A DNA stretch of 32,065 nucleotides from an uncultured Chloroflexota bacterium (GTDB taxonomy: Bacteria > Chloroflexota > Chloroflexia > Chloroflexales > Chloroflexaceae). Shown piece by piece: positions 1-8,600 of this stretch. The DNA is taken from contig CAKZKA010000302.1 in the NCBI GenBank assembly GCA_937120965.1, forward strand, positions 1 through 32,065, given 5' to 3'. How positions within the stretch are numbered: position 1 is the stretch's first letter; each line of letters starts with the position of its first letter. Under the pieces are notes generated by a model. That model was not told the origin of the DNA, did no database searches, and was given only the letters and a program-made list of their open reading frames with translations. A program made the translations under genes and the position numbers.

Positions 1-1
1 C

Positions 2-120
2 GGGCGGGCGGTCTCGCTCCAGCGCAGAACGCGCCACGATGCCGGGTGAAGCGGACGCGCCCTCGCGGTACGGCGCGCCGCGGGGCGGGCGGTCTCGCTC
101 CAGCGCAGAACGCGCCACGA
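2..120 (+). repeat. In-frame 81-bp period direct repeat in the hydrolase N-terminus
   Basis: Positions 2-39 and 83-120 are identical over 38 bases at a spacing of 81 (27 codons). Both copies encode GGRSRSSAERAT in the frame of the hydrolase gene. The ATG at 39 arises where the second copy has ACG (position 120), which argues that this ATG is an internal codon. More copies may lie left of the window. Confidence 0.8.
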
Positions 121-1550
121 CGCCGACGAGTGTATCAGGCGCGCAGCCACGCATGCCGGCGCGTCCATCCGCTGGCTATGACAGAGTGGCTCTGTCGGAG
201 CAGCGGGACGAAGATGACCCGCGCGTCGTAGCGCCGACCCGAAGCACCCGGATTTCCCGCTTCGTCCGCTTCGCTGGCCCCGAGACAGACGGTCAGCACC
301 CGCGGTTGGAAGCGCCGCTTCCCGCGACGGCGCGGGAAGCGATGCCTCCCGGTCAATGGCCGGAGCCTCTGGCGTGGTCGGACGCGTGGTCGGGCCTCGG
401 GGCCCTGGAATTGCTGGCCGGCGCCAGGCACTGGGGCAAGGTCGCGCTTATCGCCCTGGTCAGCCTGGTGCTGATCATCGTCTTCCGGGGTGGGCCGGGC
501 GATACGCCACTGGCCCGTTGGGTGGACGCGCAGCTCAACGGTTACGGGGGTGACTGGTCAATCACCAGCAGTTTGAACGTGACGGCACGTCCGCCCGGTG
601 ATTATACCGTCACAGGGCCGCCGAGTCTCACGCCACAGCAGATTGACGCCATTCTGCGTTCGTATGGTTCTCCTGCAACGGGAACCGGGGAATACTGGCA
701 TAATCTCGGCGTGCAATACGGAATTGACCCGGCCTTCGCCCTGGCATTCTTCATTCACGAAAGCGGGGCCGGCACCAACCCCAACTGGGCCGGGATCAAG
801 CCCGACGGTCGCACGACTCATAATGTCGGCAACATCATCTGCGCCGGTTACCCCACCTGCTACGGGCGCTTTCGCGATTACGGCTCCTGGGCCGAGGGTA
901 TCGAGGATTGGTACCGGCTGATTTCTGTCGAGTATATTCAGGGGCGCGGCACACGCACCGTGGCGGAGATCATTCCGATCTACGCCCCGGCCTTCGAAAA
1001 TGATGTTCAAGGGTATGTGAACGTTGTCCAGCGCCTGGTGGACGAGTGGCGCGCGCAGTTCAACACCGCCCGCCCGCTACAGGGCCGCGGCATGCCCGAC
1101 GAGATCCGTCCGCACGGCAATCCGCTCCGGGCGGCGAATACCGTAGTGACCCAGGGCTACGGTGTTGGCAGCCACGCTCCCGCCGATGTTTGGGGCGCGA
1201 TTGACCTGGCCCTCGACGGCGACGGCGATGGCAAGGCCGACCCCGAAGGCTCGTGGGAGCGCCCGGTCTACGCCACCCACAGCGGCGTGGTCACGGTCAC
1301 TGCCAACAGCTACCCGGCGGGCAACCATGTCTGGGTCACCAATGCCGACTATCGCACCGGGTACGCTCACCTGGCTTCCTTTGCCGTCAGCGATGGACAG
1401 GCAGTACGCCGCGGCGACCTGATCGGCTCCATCGGCTCCACCGGGATGTCGTCGGGTCCGCACCTGGATTACCAGGTCTGGGTCCGCCAGGGAGCGAAAT
1501 GGGCGAACGTGAACCCGCTCGATTACGGTGCGCTGGAAGCCCTCCCGTAG
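3..1550 (+). CDS. Membrane-anchored lysozyme-like / M23 (LytM-like) cell-wall hydrolase, 5' end outside window
   Basis: The frame is open to the left edge, and the first ATG (position 39) lies inside an in-frame 81-bp repeat, so the true start is probably upstream. Numbering from that ATG: residues 1-130 are a low-complexity Arg/Ser/Pro cytoplasmic tail; 133-149 form one membrane helix; about 195-340 resemble a glucosaminidase/lysozyme-like domain, with FFIHESGAG giving a candidate catalytic Glu241; about 368-495 form an M23 beta-fold with YAHL (His444) and GPHLDYQV (His475). Expected role: peptidoglycan cleavage or binding outside the membrane. Oddities: the usual HxGxD zinc motif reads VWGAID and the final HxH reads HLD, so two zinc ligands look changed. 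A DGDGDGKAD loop (393-401) resembles a calcium-binding EF-hand/dockerin loop. The M23 domain may therefore be non-catalytic. The fold assignment is firm; activity is uncertain. Confidence 0.85.
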   Translation, partial: GGRSRSSAERATMPGEADAPSRYGAPRGGRSRSSAERATTPTSVSGAQPRMPARPSAGYDRVALSEQRDEDDPRVVAPTRSTRISRFVRFAGPETDGQHPRLEAPLPATAREAMPPGQWPEPLAWSDAWSGLGALELLAGARHWGKVALIALVSLVLIIVFRGGPGDTPLARWVDAQLNGYGGDWSITSSLNVTARPPGDYTVTGPPSLTPQQIDAILRSYGSPATGTGEYWHNLGVQYGIDPAFALAFFIHESGAGTNPNWAGIKPDGRTTHNVGNIICAGYPTCYGRFRDYGSWAEGIEDWYRLISVEYIQGRGTRTVAEIIPIYAPAFENDVQGYVNVVQRLVDEWRAQFNTARPLQGRGMPDEIRPHGNPLRAANTVVTQGYGVGSHAPADVWGAIDLALDGDGDGKADPEGSWERPVYATHSGVVTVTANSYPAGNHVWVTNADYRTGYAHLASFAVSDGQAVRRGDLIGSIGSTGMSSGPHLDYQVWVRQGAKWANVNPLDYGALEALP

Positions 1551-1608
1551 GTGAGTTTTCACCCCTCGGTTCATTCTCGTAATGTGCGGCGCAGCCGCAT
1601 GGGTTTCT

Positions 1609-1758
1609 GAGGTGAAAATAGCCCACCCACGGGAGGGTTTGGGAGGGCTTTGCCCTCCCAGGAAACAACCCGCCAGCGGGGAGGGTTTGGGAGGGCGAAG
1701 CCCTCCCAAGAACAAATATTTTTCATTCTGGTGTTGTGCGGCGCAGCCGCATGGATGA
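1609..1758 (+). repeat. Dispersed intergenic repeat element (GAGGTGAA...GATGA type)
   Basis: The element begins gaggtgaaaatag, carries two copies of a gggagggtttgggagggc / gccctccca hairpin module, then an AT-rich stretch, and ends with a tgcggcgcagccgca palindrome followed by gatga. A partial tail copy lies immediately before it (1570-1607) and a truncated head copy follows (1761-1772). Related copies are at about 4231-4340, 12309-12413 and 15275-15369, with the hairpin core alone at about 2935-2973 and 4387-4405. No coding potential is seen. It fills the spacer between the hydrolase and PspC genes. Confidence 0.75.
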
Positions 1759-1793
1759 CCGAGGTGAAAATATGGGGAAACCGGGTTTCCCCA

Positions 1794-1932
1794 CCTGCGG
1801 TGAGCCGGTCGAACCGCCTGCGGTGAGCCGGTCGAACCGCCTGCGGTGAGCCGGTCGAACCGCCTGCGGTGAGCCGGTCGAACCGCCTGCGGTGAGCCGG
1901 TCGAACCGCCTGCGGTGAGCCGGTCGAACCGC
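1794..1932 (+). repeat. Six tandem copies of a 23-bp unit
   Basis: Units containing tgagccggtcgaaccgcc begin at 1801, 1824, 1847, 1870, 1893 and 1916, an exact 23-base period with no visible mismatches. Single degenerate relatives occur at about 12196-12218 and 15392-15414 (tgagcctgtcgaaccgc). The unit resembles half of the ctgagcctgtcgaag palindrome found at 9703-9717, so the array looks like a recent expansion of one arm of that repeat. Confidence 0.9.
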
Positions 1933-2157
1933 ACCCCTGCCTGTGGGGGCGGCAAGCCCTCCCCAGCGGGAGGGTTTGGGAGGGCGCCGCCTTCTCAAAC
2001 GAGGAAAGGCTTTTTGAAGCCCGCTGCGGTGCGTGCGCGTTCGATGCGCGTGAACACAATCCTCCCGTAACCCGGGCCGCAACATTAACCGTTCTCTTAC
2101 CGTCGTATGTGCGGTGATGGTGGAGCAATCGTCTCCGAGCAATGGTAGGAGCGCGCA

Positions 2158-2760
2158 ATGCAGCCCCGTCTGAGGCGAAGCGCCACCGAGTCGGTGGTGG
2201 CGGGTGTATGTGGCGGCCTCTCTGAGTATTTCAATATTGATCCGGTGATCGTTCGGCTGATCTTCGTGGTGGTGACCCTCACCAGCGGCCTCGGATTGCC
2301 GGCCTACCTTATTCTGTGGATGGTGATGCCCCGGGCGCAGCCCGGCGGCGCGCAGCCGCCGTTGGGCCGGCGCGCGCGCCGGATTGGCCTGGCGGCAGAG
2401 GAGACGGGCCAGCCGGCCGTTGCATCCTTCGCCCGCGCGGATCGCCAGGAGCCTGTTGAACACCCGGGGCAGACAGCCCCCGCCAGCGCCGTGGATGAGG
2501 CGCCGGGGAAGGGTGGTGAGCCGCTCACCGGCCAGCCACGGGCAACGGAGGGCCTCGCTGACCACAGCGGAGAGCCGGAGCCGGTGGTGGAAACACCGGC
2601 TGCGCCCGCCCGAGGCGCGAGGCGCGGGCACACCCTGGGGCTGATCCTCATTGGCATCGGAGGCCTGGTGATGCTGGATCAGTTCGGTATTGACACGTCG
2701 TTTCTCTTCCCCGTCTTGCTGATTGTGGCCGGGGCGATCCTTTTGCACCGGCAGCGCTGA
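2158..2760 (+). CDS. PspC-domain membrane protein
   Basis: 200 residues. Residues 1-60 are a PspC domain: the pattern ESVVAGVCGGLSEYFNIDP is characteristic, followed by a hydrophobic helix (about 35-56) ending in VMP. Residues 60-155 are a variable Pro/Ala/Glu-rich linker. Residues 158-197 hold two short hydrophobic helices, as in LiaF/DUF5668-type membrane modules. PspC-family proteins sit in the inner membrane and act in envelope-stress sensing; no pspA or pspB is adjacent, so the specific role here is unknown. The start is supported by GTAGGAG about 7 bases before ATG 2158. It stands alone after about 600 bases of repeats. Confidence 0.88.
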   Translation: MQPRLRRSATESVVAGVCGGLSEYFNIDPVIVRLIFVVVTLTSGLGLPAYLILWMVMPRAQPGGAQPPLGRRARRIGLAAEETGQPAVASFARADRQEPVEHPGQTAPASAVDEAPGKGGEPLTGQPRATEGLADHSGEPEPVVETPAAPARGARRGHTLGLILIGIGGLVMLDQFGIDTSFLFPVLLIVAGAILLHRQR

Positions 2761-2929
2761 GGCTTGCCAAACCTTTTTCGATCCTGTATAACGAATAACA
2801 AGACGCAGGAACGGTCATGCGGCGGATCAGCGCCGCATGCCGGTCACATAGCCGGTTGCAGATAAGACCCTGCCGGATCTGTCCCCCGAGCAGGGGACGT
2901 GGAGCAGGCGGGTGGCCCTGCCCCCTGCC

Positions 2930-2975
2930 CTGGCGGGAGGGTTTGGGAGGGCTGCGCCCTCCCGGGAATAGCTCT
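2930..2975 (+). repeat. GC-rich hairpin core of the dispersed repeat, upstream of rsfS
   Basis: A copy of gggagggtttgggagggc paired with gccctccc lies at about 2935-2973, just before the rsfS ribosome binding site. Because this repeat is intergenic everywhere else in the window, the in-frame ATG at 2899, which would translate through it, is unlikely to be the rsfS start. Confidence 0.65.
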
Positions 2976-2997
2976 TTACGTAGAAAGGAGTCTGACC

Positions 2998-3342
2998 ATC
3001 GAGACCGGAACCATCGCCCGTCGCGTCGTCGAGCTGGCCGAAGACAAGCAGGCCAACGAGATTGTGCTGCTCGACATTCGCCCGCAAAGTGTCATCGCCG
3101 ATTACTTTGTGATTTGCTCCGGAGAAAGCGACCGCCAGATCCGGGCGATTGTGGAGCACATTGATGAAAAAGTGCACCAGGAGTTCGGGCTGAATCCGCG
3201 CCGCGAGGGCACGCCCGAGACCGGCTGGATCGTTCTGGATTATGATGATGTGGTCGTTCACGTGTTCAGCCCGGCGCAGCGCGAGTACTACCGCCTGGAA
3301 CGGCTCTGGAGCAAGGTGCCGCCCGTGGTCGTTGTGCAGTGA
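2998..3342 (+). CDS. rsfS: Ribosomal silencing factor RsfS (YbeB/DUF143), probable AUC start
   Basis: About 114 residues, the usual length of the family. Recognised from TIARRVVELAEDKQA, then LLDIRP, IADYFVICSG and RQIRAIVEHID, and the C-terminal WIVLDYDDVVVHVF. RsfS binds ribosomal protein uL14 on the large subunit and blocks subunit joining during nutrient limitation. Start choice: a strong GAAAGGAG (2983-2990) lies 7 bases before the ATC codon at 2998, and homologues typically begin with Met-Glu at this point. There is no ATG or GTG here; CTG 2992 is only 1 base from the Shine-Dalgarno, and the ATG at 2899 lies upstream of and reads through the intergenic repeat. An AUC start is therefore proposed. 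The SDR gene follows 47 bases downstream. Confidence 0.88.
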   Translation: METGTIARRVVELAEDKQANEIVLLDIRPQSVIADYFVICSGESDRQIRAIVEHIDEKVHQEFGLNPRREGTPETGWIVLDYDDVVVHVFSPAQREYYRLERLWSKVPPVVVVQ

Positions 3343-3389
3343 AACTGTCGGGCTTGTGGCGCCCGCCGTGCGTTTCCCGGAGCGAAGGA

Positions 3390-4106
3390 ATGAGTCTGAG
3401 CGGTAAGGTGGCAATCGTGACGGGTGGAACCGGGGCGCTGGGCGGCGCCGTGGTTGATGCGCTGTTGAGCGCCGGAGCCGCCGTGGCCGTGCCCTATCGC
3501 CATGCCGGTGATCTCGAGTCCCTCCGCGAGCGCCTGGGTCGCGCCGATGACGCGGCGTTGTCGGGCGCCCGGGTAGACCTGACGGACGAGCAGGGCGTGC
3601 GCGCATACTACGATCAGGTGGCGGCGACGGCGGGAGGGCTGGACATCCTGGTGAATGTGGCCGGCGGCTTCGATGGGGGCAAACCGGTGCACGAGACGGG
3701 TTGGGCGATCTGGCAACAACAGCTCGATATCAACCTGAAGACCGCCGTCATCTCCTGTGCGGCGGCGGCGCCGCACCTGATCCGTCGCGGCGGTGGGGCG
3801 ATTGTCAACGTGAGCACCCGCACCGCGACGCAGGCGGGGGCCAACCTGGCTGCCTACGCCGCCTCGAAGCGGGCGGTGCTGCAACTGACCGAGGCGCTGG
3901 CTGCCGAGTTGCGCGACCACAATATCACCGTCAACTCGATTCTGCCCAGCACCATTGATACGCCCGCCAATCGCCAGGCCGCCCCCCAGGCCAACCATAG
4001 TCGCTGGGTGCCACCCGAGGCCATCGCCCGCGTGATCCTCTTCCTGATCGGTCCCGACGCGCAGATTATCAGCGGGGCTCACGTGCCGGTGTATGGCAAG
4101 GCATAG
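3390..4106 (+). CDS. Short-chain dehydrogenase/reductase (SDR), NAD(P)-dependent
   Basis: 238 residues, classical SDR length. The start at ATG 3390 has GAAGGA just upstream and places the first strand directly at the N-terminus. The cofactor-binding motif TGGTGALGG lies at residues 11-19, NVAG near 90, the catalytic Ser in NVSTR near 145, and the YAASK Tyr/Lys pair near 160. The C-terminal LFLIGPDAQIISGAHVPVYG matches the usual SDR ending. It should oxidise or reduce an alcohol/carbonyl pair on an unknown substrate. An in-frame ORF begins at 3339, but the first 17 codons overlap the end of rsfS and look non-coding. Probably co-transcribed with rsfS. Confidence 0.88.
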   Translation: MSLSGKVAIVTGGTGALGGAVVDALLSAGAAVAVPYRHAGDLESLRERLGRADDAALSGARVDLTDEQGVRAYYDQVAATAGGLDILVNVAGGFDGGKPVHETGWAIWQQQLDINLKTAVISCAAAAPHLIRRGGGAIVNVSTRTATQAGANLAAYAASKRAVLQLTEALAAELRDHNITVNSILPSTIDTPANRQAAPQANHSRWVPPEAIARVILFLIGPDAQIISGAHVPVYGKA

Positions 4107-4114
4107 CAAAGCCA

Positions 4115-4133
4115 GAGGGGCCTGTGGCCCCTC
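4115..4133 (+). terminator. Possible hairpin terminator after the SDR gene
   Basis: A perfect 8-bp stem gaggggcc / ggcccctc with a tgt loop lies 9 bases after the SDR stop codon. There is no T-run after it, so it may be a U-poor terminator or an mRNA-stabilising hairpin. Confidence 0.45.
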
Positions 4134-4230
4134 CGGGTGAAGGTTATGCACGCGCGGATGCGCGATTGGATACCCACGCGGCTTTACCGCACAACGACGG
4201 GCCGCAAAGAGGTACGTGTCCATATGTGGG

Positions 4231-4340
4231 GTAAGGCCTCCCAGGAACCAGCCCGCCGACGGGGAGGGTTTGGGAGGGCATAGCCCTCCCAGGAATAATA
4301 TCTGTTCATTCCGGCGTTGTGCGCCACGCCATGCGCATGA
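4231..4340 (+). repeat. Dispersed intergenic repeat copy
   Basis: A copy of the hairpin module (gggagggtttgggagggc / gccctccca) is followed by an AT-rich segment, cattccggcgttgtgcg and a terminal atga. It belongs to the same family as 1609-1758 and 12309-12413. The 330-base convergent spacer 4107-4437 is made mostly of this repeat plus an extra short hairpin (ggagggctttgccctcc) at 4387-4403. No gene is seen in it. Confidence 0.65.
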
Positions 4341-4437
4341 CCGTCTACTGGTTTGTCAACCAGGTTGTGATGGATAGTTTTTTGCGGGGAGGGCTTTGCC
4401 CTCCCGCCACGTTCATCACAATTATCGTGGCAGACCA

Positions 4438-5511
4438 CTACTCCTCCACAGGCGTATCGAGGAAGGGGTAAAGCATACCGCTGGTGAGGGTGGAATGGGC
4501 CGAAGAACCCTCGCTGAAGCGGAACGAGCCAAGCACCTTCATATAGTTAGCCCGCTCGAACGCCGCCGGCTCGGCTACGGCAAGTTGCGACATACTGCCC
4601 TGCATCATGCTGATCGAGTCGTATTCGTGCTCAACCATCCACGCTTCCAGATCGGCGATCACACTACGCACACGCTCCTGGTAGTTGCCCCGTAGCAGCG
4701 CCGAGGCCATCATCGCTACCTTCGCGCCCGCCATCATCGCCTTGAGCACATCAAAGGCCGTATGCACACCGCCCGAGATGGCGAAGTCCGTATGCACGCG
4801 CCCGTGGAGGATGGCAACCTCACGCAGCGGCAGACGCAGATCCTCGGAGGTGCTGAGGCGCAGATTGGGCACCACAACCAGGTTTTCCAGATCAAAATCG
4901 GGCTGGTAGAAGCGGTTGAAGAGCACCAGACCATCGGCGCCGGCCTCGACCAGGCGCCGGGCAACGTTGGGCAGGGCAGTGAAGTAGGGGCTGATTTTCA
5001 CCGCCAGCGGAATGCGCACCTCGCTCCGCACGGCCTGCACCAGCTCGATGTAGGTCTGCTCGAGCTGGACGCTGGTCAGGTCGGGGTCTGTGGGAATGTA
5101 GTAGATGTTGAGTTCGAGGGCATCGGCGCCGGCCTCTTCGATCAGCTTGGCGTAGTGGACCCAGCCACCCTTCGAGACGCCGTTGAGGCTGCCGATGACC
5201 GGAATGCCCACAGAGCGCTTCAAGCGGCTGAGTTGCTCAAGGTACTGCTCTGGCCCGATGCTGTAGCGCCCGGCATCGGGAAGATAGCTCAGCGCCTCGG
5301 CGAAACTCTCGGCCCCGTGGCTGAGCAGGTAGTCAATCTCCAGACTGGCGTGGATGATCTGCTCCTCGAAGAGCGAATACATCACCACGGCCGAGGCGCC
5401 GGCCTCTTCCAGGCGCTGCACCGTCTCCACACGGTGCGAAAGGGGCGAGGACGCGACGACGATCGGGCTTTTCAGGTGCAGGCCGAGGTACTGCGTGCTC
5501 AGGTCAACCAT
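4438..5511 (-). CDS. Dihydroorotate dehydrogenase-like FMN protein, nifJ-associated
   Basis: 357 residues. The start at 5511 is chosen because CCAGGAG lies 8 bases upstream and the protein then begins [21 protein letters not shown], the normal N-terminus of the family. It is a TIM-barrel related to class 1 DHOD, with KISPY near residue 185 and an FMN-phosphate region [18 protein letters not shown] near 265-285. The DHOD signature LNLSCPN is replaced by [12 protein letters not shown], so it is probably not the pyrimidine-pathway PyrD. It lies downstream of nifJ on the same strand (139-base gap), suggesting a redox role with the oxidoreductase; the substrate is unknown. Confidence 0.85.
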   Translation of the reverse strand: MVDLSTQYLGLHLKSPIVVASSPLSHRVETVQRLEEAGASAVVMYSLFEEQIIHASLEIDYLLSHGAESFAEALSYLPDAGRYSIGPEQYLEQLSRLKRSVGIPVIGSLNGVSKGGWVHYAKLIEEAGADALELNIYYIPTDPDLTSVQLEQTYIELVQAVRSEVRIPLAVKISPYFTALPNVARRLVEAGADGLVLFNRFYQPDFDLENLVVVPNLRLSTSEDLRLPLREVAILHGRVHTDFAISGGVHTAFDVLKAMMAGAKVAMMASALLRGNYQERVRSVIADLEAWMVEHEYDSISMMQGSMSQLAVAEPAAFERANYMKVLGSFRFSEGSSAHSTLTSGMLYPFLDTPVEE

Positions 5512-5565
5512 CGCAATAGCTCCTGGATAGGAGAATCCGGATGACCAGGACCAGGCGAGTGCGGG

Positions 5566-5630
5566 AGACCAGGAGCGCCGGCGCCAGCCGGTTACGCCCC
5601 TGGTTCCCTGATCCCCCTGGCTCCTGGTCT
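5566..5630. repeat. Inverted repeat between nifJ and the DHOD-like gene
   Basis: agaccaggagc (5566-5576) is perfectly complementary to gctcctggtct (5620-5630), leaving a 43-base loop that itself is rich in ccagg/cctgg motifs. It lies in the 139-base spacer between the nifJ stop (5651) and the DHOD-like start (5511). It could fold in the transcript and tune downstream expression, or be a repeat remnant. Confidence 0.5.
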
Positions 5631-5650
5631 TCCAGGCTCTCCGACTTGTC

Positions 5651-8600
5651 CTACGCGTCCTTCTCCAGCATTTGCTCGAGGCGGTGATAGTGTTCGGCGT
5701 TCGTGCGCATTGCTTCGGCAATCAGTTCCTCGGCGCGGTGCGGGTCGCTGCGCTGGAGGATCTGGAAGCGACCCTCGCCGGAGATGTACTGTTCAATCGA
5801 AACCGAGGGCGCCTTGGAGTCGATGGTAAGCGGGTTCTTCCCCTCGCGCGCCAGGAGGGGATTGTAGCGGTAGAGGGTCCACATCCCCGACTGCACGGCC
5901 AGCTTCTGCTGGTCGAGGCCACGGCGCATATCAATGCCGTGGGCGATGCAGTGGCTGTAGGCAATGACCAGCGATGGGCCGTCGTAGGCATCGGCCTCCA
6001 GGATCGCGCGCAGGGTCTGCACATCGTCGTAGCCCATCGCCACCCGCGCAACGTACACATTGCCGTAGGCCAGGGCCAGCAACCCCAGGTCCTTCTTGGG
6101 GGTACTCTTGCCCTTGGCGGCGAACTTCGCCACGGCGCCGAGGGGGGTTGCCTTGCTGGCCTGCCCGCCGGTGTTGGAGTATACCTCGGTATCGAGGACG
6201 AGGATGTTGACATTGCGCCCGGAGGCCAGCACGTGATCCAGACCGCCGTAGCCAATGTCGTAGGCCCAGCCGTCACCGCCGATGATCCAGACCGAGCGGC
6301 GCACCAGCACCTCGGCCAGCGAGTCCAGATCGCGAAGCAGCGGCGTATCGGCGTCGGGTTTGCCCGCCAGCTCGGCGGCGATGCGCTGCTTCAGCAGCGC
6401 CACGCGCTCGCGCTGGGCGCGAATGCCGGCCTCATCGTGCTGATCGGCGTTCAGCAGTTCCTCGACCAGATCGGGGCCGAGGCGACCGGCCAGGCGTGGG
6501 AGCAACTCACAGGCGTATTCGCGCTGCTTGTCGATCGTCAGGCGCATACCCAGGCCGAACTCGGCATTATCCTCGAAGAGCGAGTTGGACCACGCCGGGC
6601 CGCGCCCTTCGCGGTTCACCGTCCAGGGAGTGGTGGGCAGGTTCCCGCCGTAGATTGACGAACATCCGGTAGCGTTGGCTATCACCGAACGATCACCGAA
6701 GAGCTGGCTAACCAGCTTAACGTAAGGCGTTTCGCCACAACCGGCGCAGGCGCCGGAGAACTCGAAGAGCGGGAGCAGCAACTGCGAGTTCTTCACCGTA
6801 TTGAGGTGAAGCTGGGTCCGGTCCACTTCCGGAATGTCGAGGAAAAAGTCCCAGTTCGCGGCCTCGCTCTCGCGCAGAGGCGCCTGGGGCGCCATATTGA
6901 TCGCCTTGCGCCCGGTCTGGCGCTTATCTTTCACCGGGCATGCCTCGACGCACAGGGCGCAGCCGGTGCAATCTTCGGGCGCGACTTGCAGGGTAAACTT
7001 GTAGCCCGGAAACTCCTTGAAGCGCGCATCGGTGCTCTTGAAGGTTGGCGGCGCGCCAGCGAGGGCCTCGGGGGCGTAGATCTTGGGGCGGATCACCGCA
7101 TGCGGGCAGACGAAGGCGCACTTGTTGCACTGGATGCAGATATCCGGCTCCCAGACCGGGATTTCGATGGCGATATTGCGCTTCTCCCAGCGCGAGGTGC
7201 CGGTTGGATAGGTGCCATCGAAGGGCAGCTTGCTGACGGGCAGATCGTCGCCGTGCAGACTGATCATCGCTCCGAGCACCTCGCGCACAAAGGGCGGCGC
7301 GCCAGGGGTGACCGGTGGGCGCATATGGTAGCCATTCTGCTCCGGCTCGACCGCGGGGATAGGCACCTCGTAGAGCCGATCAATGGTCTGATCGACGGCC
7401 ATGTAGTTCTGCTTGACCACCGCATCGCCACGCCGGCCATAGGTCTTCTTGATGCTGCGCTTGATCTGGGCGATCGCCTCGTCGCGGGGGAGCACGCCGC
7501 TGATGGCGAAGAAGCAGGTCTGCATCACCGTATTGATGCGCCCGCGCATCCCCGTGGCCGCAGCGACTGCGGTGGCGTCAATCACCCAGAAGTGCAGGTT
7601 CTTCTCGCGGATCGCCTTGCGCACCTCAACCGGCAGTTTCGACCAGACCTCGTCGGGGCCATAGGGGCTGTTGAGCAGAAAGACGCCGCCGGGGCGGGCG
7701 TAGCGCAGCACCTCGAAGCGTTCCAGGAAGCTGAACTGGTGGCAGGCGACGAAGTGGGCCTGACCGTCGCCGATCAGGTAGGGGGCGCGGATCGGCTCGG
7801 GACCGAAGCGCAGGTGCGAGATTGTCACCGAGCCGGACTTCTTCGAGTCGTACACGAAGTAGCCCTGGGCCTCGTACTCAGTCTCCTCGCCGATAATCTT
7901 GATGCTGTTCTTGTTCGCCCCTACCGTACCATCGGACCCGAGGCCCCAGAAGACGCAGCGCACGGTACGCTCCGGCTCCACATCGAAACTGCTGTCGTAG
8001 GGCAGGCTGGTGCCGGTCAGGTCATCGGCGATGCCGATGGTAAAGCGGTTGCGCGGATGGGGAGCAGCCAGTTCATCAAAGACGGCCTTGACCATACCCG
8101 GCGTGAACTCCTTGGAGGAGAGGCCGTAGCGCCCACCGATGATCGTGGGGAAGGGGCGGTGTGCGGCGGCGCCGTCGTGGAAATGGCCGCTGCCATAGCT
8201 ATAGACCGCCGAGACCACATCGAGGAAGAGCGGCTCGCCGGCGCTGCCGGGTTCCTTGGTGCGGTCGAGGACAGCAATGGCGCGAGTGGTGGGTGGCAAC
8301 GCAGCCACAAAAGCCTCGGCGGCAAAGGGCCGGTAGAGCCGCACCCGCACAACGCCCACCTTCTCACCCTGAGCGGCGAGGAAGCGGGCCACCTCTTCGG
8401 TGACCTCGCCGCCGGAACCCATAATCACGATAACGCGCTCGGCATCAGGCGCGCCGGCATAGTCGAAGAGGTTATAGTGGCGCCCGGTCAGGGCGAAGAA
8501 CTGGTCCATCGCCTGCTGGACCACCCCGGGGCAGGCGATATAGAAGGGGTTCACACTCTCGCGCGCCTGGAAGTAGACATCGGGGTTCTGCGCCGTGCCA

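Noticed and set aside
1794-1932. CRISPR array
   Set aside because: The 23-bp units are directly adjacent with no spacers, so this is a simple tandem repeat, and no cas genes are present.
1571-2748. Long minus-strand frames over the repeat block and PspC gene
   Set aside because: Their translations are mainly the 23-bp array read as RPAHRRRFDRLTAGGSTGSP-like repeats; they reflect the repeat, not a gene.
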